From contig CAZJKJ010000094.1 of assembly GCA_964546435.1 (NCBI GenBank), positions 1 through 10,768 on the forward strand: DNA of 10,768 bases, written 5' to 3'. Of the stretch, positions 5,735-10,768 are shown piece by piece. Each line of letters opens with the position of its first letter. The first letter of the stretch is position 1. The stretch is from CAYNST01 sp964546435 (GTDB taxonomy: Bacteria > Pseudomonadota > Gammaproteobacteria > Pseudomonadales > Cellvibrionaceae). The position numbers and the translations under genes were made by a program. Below the pieces are notes generated by a model. That model was not told the DNA's origin. It searched no databases and saw nothing but the letters and a program-made list of their open reading frames with translations.

Positions 5735-6220
5735 TTAACCGAGGTCGACCTTGGCGACCTTGTCCTTGTAGTCCCGCTTCGGGTCGATGCCCAGCAGCAT
5801 CTTCACTCCGGCCAGCATGCTGTGCTCGTTGAGCCAGACCTCGCCCTGGTCCGGATCCAGCCGCAGCAGCGCCAGCTTCGGATCGTCCTTGCCGGTGTAC
5901 CAGGCGGCCACGAACGGGTTCCACAGCCGCTCGACCATGGCCGGGTCGGTATCCACCCGCAGCAGGCCGCCGATGCTGGCAAACAGCTCGTGGTCCTTGG
6001 CCGCGAACGCGGCGGTGGCGCGGTGCGGGCCTGACAGCTGCTGCACCAGCGCGTTGTCGGTGGAAGTGAAGAACCAGATCGGGCCGTGGTCGTCGCCCTC
6101 GATCTGGGCGGTCATCGGCCGGGTATGGCCCTGTTCCAGGCCATCGACGCCGAGCATCACCGTCATGTCCGACTTGAGGGCCTTCCAGAATTTGCGTTCC
6201 AGTTCATCGGGTGTGGTCAT
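5735..6220 (-). CDS. General stress protein, pyridoxamine 5'-phosphate oxidase-like FMN-binding split barrel
   Basis: The 161-aa product is of the general stress protein 26 type (COG3871-like). Visible family features are an N-terminal helix (ELERKFWKAL), R34-P-M36 in HTRPMTAQI, and the hydrophobic strand IWFFTSTDNALVQQL at 48-62, where FMN-contacting residues usually lie. Further on are FAAKDHELFASIGGLLRVD at 73-90, LWNPFVAAWYTGKDDP at 99-114, and a C-terminal LLRLDPDQGEVW strand pair. Members bind FMN or FAD and form dimers; a Xanthomonas homologue has been shown structurally to bind flavin, but a physiological reaction is not settled. The ATG at 6220 has GGAG 6 bases upstream. No signal peptide is visible, so it is cytoplasmic. 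It is a single gene, convergent with the glycine-zipper gene. Confidence 0.92.
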   Translation of the reverse strand: MTTPDELERKFWKALKSDMTVMLGVDGLEQGHTRPMTAQIEGDDHGPIWFFTSTDNALVQQLSGPHRATAAFAAKDHELFASIGGLLRVDTDPAMVERLWNPFVAAWYTGKDDPKLALLRLDPDQGEVWLNEHSMLAGVKMLLGIDPKRDYKDKVAKVDLG

Positions 6221-6314
6221 CGGGAGCTCCGGCGCCGTGTAAGGGGGGCCAGCCTTGCGCAGCCGGCAACAAGCGACGGTGAAGGCAGGCCGCCGCCGCT
6301 GCAGCGGATGCAGG

Positions 6315-6339
6315 ACCGGTTCACCCCGGTGAGGCCGGT
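6315..6339. promoter_or_regulatory. Imperfect dyad, possible operator upstream of the general stress gene
   Basis: The core TCACC at 6321-6325 and GGTGA at 6328-6332 are perfectly inverted around CC. The symmetry extends outward to ACCGGT (6315-6320) and CCGGT (6335-6339) with one bulged base. It lies about 100 bases before the minus-strand start at 6220, a plausible distance for a regulator site. The cognate regulator is unknown, and it could also be a simple hairpin. Confidence 0.3.
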
Positions 6340-6508
6340 GTTCCAGGCGAGGGGGTAGGAAAAATCCTGCAATGGTTCAGAAAACCCTGATACCGCCGGA
6401 AAGCGCGGGCTGGGATGCTTGGCGCGCAGGGGGCTGCGTAACCAGGTCGGGGAATCTTCCACATGACGCACTCTGGAGCCGCCCCGCGCGGCACTGCCGC
6501 CCCTGTCC

Positions 6509-6514
6509 GGGAGG
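6509..6514 (+). promoter_or_regulatory. Ribosome binding site favouring a TTG start
   Basis: GGGAGG at 6509-6514 is five bases upstream of TTG at 6520-6522, in frame with the membrane protein. The in-frame ATG at 6463 has no comparable purine-rich motif in front of it. This is why the TTG is chosen. Confidence 0.55.
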
Positions 6515-6519
6515 CCCGT

Positions 6520-6891
6520 TTGAACACCCGCAAATACACCCGCAATGCATGGCTCGCGGCCATCTGGCTGCTGGGCCTGCTGGCGGCCGCAGCCGTGGCG
6601 GCCCTGGCGTGCGGGCTTGCCGCCGCCGAGGTGGCCTCGCTGGCGCTGGCCACCGATTTCGACGGCAACGACAACCTCTTCTTCGGCCTGCTGTTCGGCC
6701 AGGGCGCGGTGGCGGCGGCCCTGCTGGCCCGCGGCCGCCGCGCGGCGGTCCGGCGCCGGCGCCAGCTGCTGGCCATCGGCCTGGGCCTGCTGGCCATTGC
6801 CAGCCTGCTGTGGGGCGCCCTCGGGCTGCTGGTCATGCTGCTGACCCAGGGGGCCCTGATCACCTCGAACATGCCCCAGCGAGGGCCCTGA
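6520..6891 (+). CDS. Small integral membrane protein, about 123 aa, probable TTG start
   Basis: The family is not recognised. Read from TTG at 6520, the product begins MNTRKYTRNAWLAAIW, a basic N-terminus leading straight into a hydrophobic helix at 11-33. A second hydrophobic segment follows at about 54-70 (FFGLLFGQGAVAAALLA). A very basic cytoplasmic loop at 71-82 (RGRRAAVRRRRQ) and a third span at about 83-109 (LLAIGLGLLAIASLLWGALGL region) complete it, with a short polar tail SNMPQRGP. The positive-inside rule puts the N-terminus and the Arg-rich loop in the cytoplasm. Starting at ATG 6463 instead would add 19 residues (MTHSGAAPRGTAAPVREAR) that look like untranslated leader and lack a ribosome binding site. 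No partner gene is evident; the dioxygenase downstream has its own promoter candidate. Confidence 0.65.
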   Translation: MNTRKYTRNAWLAAIWLLGLLAAAAVAALACGLAAAEVASLALATDFDGNDNLFFGLLFGQGAVAAALLARGRRAAVRRRRQLLAIGLGLLAIASLLWGALGLLVMLLTQGALITSNMPQRGP

Positions 6892-6908
6892 GCGCCGCAC
6901 CGCATCGA

Positions 6909-6936
6909 TTGATCCGCCTCGCCCAGTGCTTACACT
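6909..6936 (+). promoter_or_regulatory. Sigma-70-like promoter candidate for the dioxygenase gene
   Basis: TTGATC at 6909-6914 and TACACT at 6931-6936 resemble -35 and -10 boxes with a 16-base spacer, in the 90-base gap after the membrane protein stop. Transcription would begin near 6943, leaving a leader of about 39 bases with the AGGGGA ribosome binding site at 6970-6975. I see no convincing Fur-type palindrome overlapping it. Confidence 0.45.
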
Positions 6937-6981
6937 CGTGCACGCTGCGGGCGGCACTTCGGCCTGCCCAGGGGACCCTCG

Positions 6982-7653
6982 ATGATTCTTACCCTTCCGG
7001 AGCTGCTCACGGCCGATGAGCTGGCCCGGATCCGCCAGATCCTGGCCACGGTGCCGTTTACCGACGGCCGCGCCACGGCCGGTGAATACCTGCACGGCAA
7101 GAAGCACAACCAGCAGATCCCGTGGAACCACCCGGCGATGAAGGACATCACCGCGCTGGTGATGCAGGCGCTGGGCCGCAACGACGCCTTCATGAGCGTG
7201 GCCCAGCCGCGGCGCCTGGCGGCGATGCTGGTCAGCCGTTACGCGCCGGGCATGCAGTACGGCCTGCACGTGGACGCGCCGGTGATGGGCGAGCCCAACC
7301 ATGTGCGCAGCGATGTGTCCTTCACCGTGTTCCTCAACGAGCCCGACAGCTACGAAGGCGGCGAGCTGGCCTTCGAGTACGGCAGCGGCGAGATGGCCTT
7401 CAAGCTGCCGGCGCGCTCGGCCATCTGCTACCCCACCGGGCAGCTGCACCGGGTGCGTGCGGTGGAAAGCGGCGAGCGCCTGGCCATCGTCGGCTGGGTG
7501 CAGAGCCTGGTCCGCGACCCGGCCATGCGCGAGCTGCTGCACGACCTGTCCTGCGCGCGCGAGGAACTGGACGGCAAGGAAGGCACCGGCCGGGCCATGG
7601 ACCTGATCAACAAGTCCTACTCGAACCTGCTGCGCCGCCACGCCGAGCCGTAG
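6982..7653 (+). CDS. PKHD-type Fe(II)/2-oxoglutarate-dependent hydroxylase (PiuC/YbiX-like)
   Basis: The 223-aa product belongs to the prolyl-4-hydroxylase-like dioxygenase superfamily. It opens in the family style (LPELLTADELARIRQIL, then DGRATAG at 28-34). The jelly-roll core holds the iron-binding triad H96-x-D98 in YGLHVDAP and H156 in GQLHRVRAV, with R166 in SGERLAIVGWVQS as the 2-oxoglutarate ligand. SDVSFTVFLNEPDSYEGGEL at 110-129 is the characteristic strand. The C-terminus INKSYSNLLRRHAEP is also typical. Length matches YbiX/PiuC (about 225 aa). Family members are often iron-regulated and next to TonB-dependent siderophore receptors, but none is seen here, so the role may differ; the substrate is unknown. 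AGGGGA 6 bases before the ATG sets the start. It converges on the 715-aa gene with only a 6-base gap and no terminator between. Confidence 0.92.
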   Translation: MILTLPELLTADELARIRQILATVPFTDGRATAGEYLHGKKHNQQIPWNHPAMKDITALVMQALGRNDAFMSVAQPRRLAAMLVSRYAPGMQYGLHVDAPVMGEPNHVRSDVSFTVFLNEPDSYEGGELAFEYGSGEMAFKLPARSAICYPTGQLHRVRAVESGERLAIVGWVQSLVRDPAMRELLHDLSCAREELDGKEGTGRAMDLINKSYSNLLRRHAEP

Positions 7654-7659
7654 CGGCCG

Positions 7660-9807
7660 CTAGGGCGACTGCTCCAGCGCGCGCAGGAAGCGCGCGTCGG
7701 TGCGGTAGGCGGCGAAATCCGCATCGGCCATGAACTGCGCCGCCGGCTTGCCCAGCCGGCGCGCCGCGGCCACCGTCGCGAGCATGCGCGCGGTATCGCC
7801 CTCCAGCGCGTGGAAGCAGGCCAGGTTGTACAGCAGGGTGCCGTTGCGCTGCGCCGCCGGGTCGAAATCCGGGCCGACCAGCTGCGCCATCACCGCCTCG
7901 ACCAGGTCGCGCTCCTGCGGCCGGTGGATGGCGAAGGCCAGCGCCTGGCTGGCAACCACGCCGGTGTTGTAGTCCAGGCTCGGGTCTTCGTGGATGGCGA
8001 TGGCCGGGTGCACCTGGCCCAGGTAATGCCGCACCAGCTGCGAGGACGCCTCGAAATCGCCGGCCCCGTTGAACACGTTGACCAGCCGCGCATAGGCCTG
8101 GGCCAGCACCGGCCCGAACCGCTCGGCGTAGTACCCGTCGGCGGCCAGCAGGGCCGCCTGGCGCAGGAACCGCTCCAGCGCGTGCGCTTCGCCGGCGGCG
8201 GCCGCATCGATCGCCGCATGCAGCTGCTCGCGATAGTGCGGCAGGTCCGGGCCCAGCGCGCGGAACGGCGGCCATTCCAGCACCTGCACGCGCACCGGTG
8301 GCAGCGCGGTCTCGCGGCCGCCCTCGCGCAGCACCAGCTGCACGGCAGGGTCGCGCTCGTGCAGCTGCGGCACCCGCACCACCAGCTCGCGCACCACCCC
8401 GGCCGGGGCCGGCGCCGACAGCGCCGCGCGCAGCTGCGGCTGGTCCAGATCCAGCCGGAACGCGCCGCGGCTGGCCGGGTCGTGGCGCGAGCCCCAGTGC
8501 ACGGTCATCGCCGCCGGCAGCGCATGCAGGTCCGGCTGCAGCGGCTCGGTGACCATCGTCGGGGCCAGGCCCACGCGGGCCGGCGGCAGTGGCGAGCGCA
8601 GCCAGCGCACGGTGGTGGCGCCGCCATCGAGCTCCAGCTGCGCGGTCACCGGGCGGCGCCGGGTCGGCTCGCCCTCGAACCGCGGGCGCCAGGCCGGCAC
8701 CTTGCGCTGCGCCGGCGGCGCCTGGCCGGCCCCGCGCGGACGCACCACGTACAGGCCGATGTCGTCGCGGTAGTGCTCCAGCAGCTCCAGCTCGCCGGGC
8801 GACTCCATGTAGCCGCGCATATGCACGCCAAACCACGGGCTGGCACCGGGCAGCACCCGCGACGGCTCCCACCAGCGCATGTTGCGGAAGAATTCGTAGT
8901 CGCCATCGACCTTGGGCACGAAGGCCTTGAACTGCAGGGTTTCATCGCCGACCTGCAACTGCACGCGGGCATCGCCAAACCAGTAGCGCCCCGGCCCGGA
9001 GCCGGGATAGCCCATGCCCCTGAGCACCACGCCGACGGTGGCATCCAGCAGCTGGCCCTGGACGCCCTCCTCCAGGTGGAAGCGGCGACGGTCAAAGCCC
9101 GCCACCTGCAGTCGCGGCGGCACCTGGCCATGGCCGCCGGCGAAGCTCTCCGGCTCGATCTCCACCAGGCCCGGGCCTGCGGCGGTGTAGCCCTCCAGAC
9201 AGGTCACCTCCCAGTCCAGATCCGACAGCGCATCGCTGCGCCTGCCACAGCCGGTGTCGACCCTGGCGCGGGCGCCGTCCAGCCACAGCTTCCACGCGCG
9301 CCCGTCGGCCCACAGCCAGGCCCAGCTGCGGTCCTTGTCCTGGCCGAACGCCACCACCGCGGCGCGGTCCAGCTGCGCATGCAGGGCCGCCTCGTCCAGG
9401 CCGCGGCCATCGACCTCCGCCGCGTAGGGTTTGGGGTCGCGTTGCCCGGTGAACACCCAGTCCACGTAGTGGTCCGGGCCAAAGGCGATGCCGGAGGCAT
9501 GCATGTCGCCGGGTTCGTCGGTGAAATCCAGCAGCACCCCGTCGGCGCTGTATTTCCACAGCATGCGGTCGGCGCCGACGATCACCTGGCCGGTGGACGG
9601 CGCGGCGAACAGGCCACGGACCGGTCCGTGCAGCAGCTTGCGCACCTCCAGCCGGGCCGAGGCGGCGGTGTTCTCCGACAGGCGCGGATAGGCGGCGCTG
9701 CGGCCGGCGGCCAGCAGCGGGGAAAACAGGCTCGGCATCAGCAACAGCCCGGCGAGGGCCGCCAGCACCACGGCGGCAGTGCGCGGCAAGGGAGTGGGGT
9801 CGGACAT
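7660..9807 (-). CDS. Membrane-anchored protein of unknown function, 715 aa, TPR-like C-terminus
   Basis: The specific family is not recognised. The ATG at 9807 (MSDPTPLPRT) leads into one hydrophobic segment at about residues 11-34 (AAVVLAALAGLLLMPSLFSP), an uncleaved anchor or a signal peptide, so most of the chain is probably periplasmic. Residues about 60-115 (GPVRGLFAAPSTGQVIVGAD, then WKYSADGVLLDF) resemble a beta-propeller-type blade. The middle is a long region rich in Trp, Arg and Pro with no known motif. The last 100 residues (YNLACFHALEGDTARMLATV, then FAAYRTDARFLRALEQ) have the look of TPR-type helical pairs. Only three cysteines are evident. The start has no visible Shine-Dalgarno. 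An in-frame GTG at 9867 is possible but would precede the anchor with a less typical leader. Third-position GC is consistent throughout and there is no frameshift. It ends 6 bases from the dioxygenase stop. Confidence 0.82.
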   Translation of the reverse strand: MSDPTPLPRTAAVVLAALAGLLLMPSLFSPLLAAGRSAAYPRLSENTAASARLEVRKLLHGPVRGLFAAPSTGQVIVGADRMLWKYSADGVLLDFTDEPGDMHASGIAFGPDHYVDWVFTGQRDPKPYAAEVDGRGLDEAALHAQLDRAAVVAFGQDKDRSWAWLWADGRAWKLWLDGARARVDTGCGRRSDALSDLDWEVTCLEGYTAAGPGLVEIEPESFAGGHGQVPPRLQVAGFDRRRFHLEEGVQGQLLDATVGVVLRGMGYPGSGPGRYWFGDARVQLQVGDETLQFKAFVPKVDGDYEFFRNMRWWEPSRVLPGASPWFGVHMRGYMESPGELELLEHYRDDIGLYVVRPRGAGQAPPAQRKVPAWRPRFEGEPTRRRPVTAQLELDGGATTVRWLRSPLPPARVGLAPTMVTEPLQPDLHALPAAMTVHWGSRHDPASRGAFRLDLDQPQLRAALSAPAPAGVVRELVVRVPQLHERDPAVQLVLREGGRETALPPVRVQVLEWPPFRALGPDLPHYREQLHAAIDAAAAGEAHALERFLRQAALLAADGYYAERFGPVLAQAYARLVNVFNGAGDFEASSQLVRHYLGQVHPAIAIHEDPSLDYNTGVVASQALAFAIHRPQERDLVEAVMAQLVGPDFDPAAQRNGTLLYNLACFHALEGDTARMLATVAAARRLGKPAAQFMADADFAAYRTDARFLRALEQSP

Positions 9808-9833
9808 GGTGGGCGAGCATGCAGGCGCCCACC
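9808..9833 (-). promoter_or_regulatory. Perfect inverted repeat abutting the start codon of the 715-aa gene
   Basis: GGTGGGCG at 9808-9815 and CGCCCACC at 9826-9833 are perfect inverted repeats with a 10-base spacer containing the palindrome GCATGC (9817-9822). In the minus-strand transcript this would be an 8-bp hairpin ending at the base before the AUG at 9807, occupying the place of a ribosome binding site. It may reduce translation or be a protein binding site; neither is proven. Confidence 0.4.
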
Positions 9834-9941
9834 GGTGCGGGCAAGCGACCGTAACCGCCGCAACCACGACGGCTGCGGCGGCCGCGCGCGGTCAAGCCCG
9901 GCCGCCGCCCTCCGGCCGGACCCGGCCATGCGACCGGCGCG

Positions 9942-10768
9942 CTACTGGCCGGCCTTGCACACGTAGCTGTCGGCCGAGGCCGTGTCGCCACCCTGGTAGT
10001 GCGCATGGGTCGGGTACGGACACAGCGGGCGCTCGCCCTCCAGCGCCGCGCCACGGGCCAGCACCCGGCCAGGTGCCTGGCCCTGTTCCACCCATGCCAC
10101 CAGCGGGGTCAGCAGGTCGAAGTGGTCGCGGCTGGTGCCGCCGCCGCAATGGCCCATGCCGGGCACCAGATAGAAGCGGCTGGCATCGGCCCAGGCCTGC
10201 TGGCCGTTGGCTTCGCCGGCGCGGCGGTAGTAGTCCAGGGTGTCCAGCGCCGAGAACCAGGGGTCGCTGACGCCGTGGTAGTAGATCGCCTTGCCGCCGC
10301 GGCCCAGGAAGGTGGAGAGGTTGGTCCAGGTGTGGGTGTCGGTGAGGGTCTGCACCGCATCGGCATGCACTTTGTGCGCCTGCGCGTCCACGTCGAAGCC
10401 TTCGGCGCTGGGCATCACCGCGGCAAGGATGTCCGGCCCGGCGCTGGGCAGGAAGCCGGGGATGCCCGGGCCTTCGGCCACGATGCCGGTGTCATACGGG
10501 AAGTCGACGTACAGCGGCGTACCGGAGGCCGCGCGCGGTGCCTTGAACGCCTCGGCCAGGGCGGTGACCTGGGCCGGCCACAGGCAGGGGCCGCGCTGGC
10601 TGGCGGTGCACTGCAGCTGCGCCGGGTCGAACCGGCAACCGGCCACGTTCTCGATCACCCCGTCGGCCAGGCCGTCCAGGGCGTCGCACTGGGCCAGCAG
10701 GCCCTCGAGGATGAGCTTCCTGTCGGCCGCCGAAAAGGTCTGCGCCAGCTGCGGCGTGCCGGCGGCGT
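9942..10768 (-). CDS. Tannase/feruloyl esterase family protein (5' end outside window)
   Basis: The frame enters from the right edge and ends with TAG at 9942, giving 274 C-terminal residues. The N-terminal half with the nucleophilic Ser is outside. Numbering from the first full codon (10766): QCDALDGLADG at 26-36 is the calcium-binding loop of the tannase family (D28, D31, L33 and D35 spaced as in MHETase). HGVSDP contains the catalytic Asp168. VPGMGHCGGG holds the catalytic His206 followed by Cys207, which in this family pairs with a Cys next to the nucleophile. The C-terminus RPLCPYPTHAHYQGGDT and the last Cys at 270 (SYVC) are also typical. Members are secreted or periplasmic esterases of plant phenolic esters or similar aromatic esters; the exact substrate cannot be read. 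Every visible catalytic feature is intact. It is upstream of and codirectional with the 715-aa gene across a 134-base gap. Confidence 0.93.
   Translation of the reverse strand, partial: AAGTPQLAQTFSAADRKLILEGLLAQCDALDGLADGVIENVAGCRFDPAQLQCTASQRGPCLWPAQVTALAEAFKAPRAASGTPLYVDFPYDTGIVAEGPGIPGFLPSAGPDILAAVMPSAEGFDVDAQAHKVHADAVQTLTDTHTWTNLSTFLGRGGKAIYYHGVSDPWFSALDTLDYYRRAGEANGQQAWADASRFYLVPGMGHCGGGTSRDHFDLLTPLVAWVEQGQAPGRVLARGAALEGERPLCPYPTHAHYQGGDTASADSYVCKAGQ

Larger units (their letters stand above)
6221..6519. other. 299-base intergenic region upstream of two divergent genes
   Basis: No credible gene is visible here. It should hold the promoter of the general stress gene (minus) and of the small membrane protein (plus). 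A dyad lies at 6315-6339 (TCACC-cc-GGTGA core flanked by ACCGGT and GCCGGT). An AT-richer island at 6355-6395 (GTAGGAAAAATCC, GGTTCAGAAAACCCTGATACC) contrasts with the GC-rich surroundings and is the likeliest promoter location. GATACC at 6388-6393 could be a -10 for the plus strand, but no good -35 is seen. The ATG at 6463 continues in frame to the membrane protein and is an alternative start without a ribosome binding site. Confidence 0.4.

Noticed and set aside
6217..7641. 474-codon minus-strand frame opposite the membrane protein and dioxygenase
   Set aside because: Antisense to two genes with clear membrane and catalytic signatures; Gln/His/Gly-rich shadow.
7810..9966. 718-codon plus-strand open frame opposite the 715-aa gene
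   Set aside because: It is rich in Arg, His, Gln and Ala with no motifs, runs exactly opposite a gene with an anchor and ordinary composition, and reflects stop-poor antisense frames in GC-rich DNA.
1..10768. CRISPR array, tRNA/rRNA, insertion sequence, prophage or toxin-antitoxin system
   Set aside because: No regularly spaced repeats, no recognisable tRNA or rRNA sequence, no transposase or integrase motifs, and no flanking direct repeats were seen on either strand. The small two-gene unit at 576-970 lacks any toxin or antitoxin signature.

Overview
The window is a GC-rich (about 70 percent by eye) chromosomal segment from a gammaproteobacterium, most likely of the family Xanthomonadaceae (Stenotrophomonas, Pseudoxanthomonas or Lysobacter type). 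The assignment rests on strong G/C third-position bias, the mix of small stress-type genes, a general stress protein of the flavin-split-barrel type known from Xanthomonas, and a tannase-family esterase. No gene is strictly diagnostic of a genus. I see no tRNA, rRNA, insertion sequence, phage gene, CRISPR array or attachment site. It reads as ordinary core/accessory chromosome, and I did not find a convincing new biological system.

Layout. At the left edge a lipoprotein gene runs off the window (minus, 1-367). Divergent from it is a two-gene plus-strand unit: a 93-aa soluble protein and a 38-aa single-span membrane peptide, joined by an ATGA overlap (576-970). It converges on a minus-strand operon, read right to left: a 119-aa disordered hydrophilic protein (3435-3076), an endonuclease/exonuclease/phosphatase-family protein of the YbhP type (3062-2271) and a phospholipase D-family cardiolipin synthase of the ClsB type (2274-1033). 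The last two also share an ATGA overlap. Divergent from the operon is an 89-aa membrane-anchored protein (3627-3896). It is followed by a strong bidirectional terminator shared with a convergent short-chain dehydrogenase gene (4653-3982).

A 257-aa glycine-zipper protein with a duplicated tyrosine-rich module (4823-5596) is divergent from the dehydrogenase and converges on an FMN-type general stress protein (6220-5735), with hairpins between them. After a 299-base gap comes a small three-span membrane protein that probably starts at TTG (6520-6891). Next is a PKHD-type Fe(II)/2-oxoglutarate dioxygenase with a readable sigma-70-like promoter (6982-7653). Six bases later it meets the end of a large, unrecognised membrane-anchored protein of 715 aa (9807-7660). 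The right edge holds the C-terminal part of a tannase/feruloyl-esterase family protein (minus, 9942-10768).

How the genes fit together. Several products point to envelope and stress physiology: cardiolipin synthesis, a hydrophilin-like protein, a glycine-zipper protein, a general stress protein and small anchored proteins. They sit in several separate short transcription units, not one operon. A shared stress response is inference from gene types and proximity, not something the sequence proves. The esterase, the large anchored protein and the dioxygenase look unrelated to that theme.
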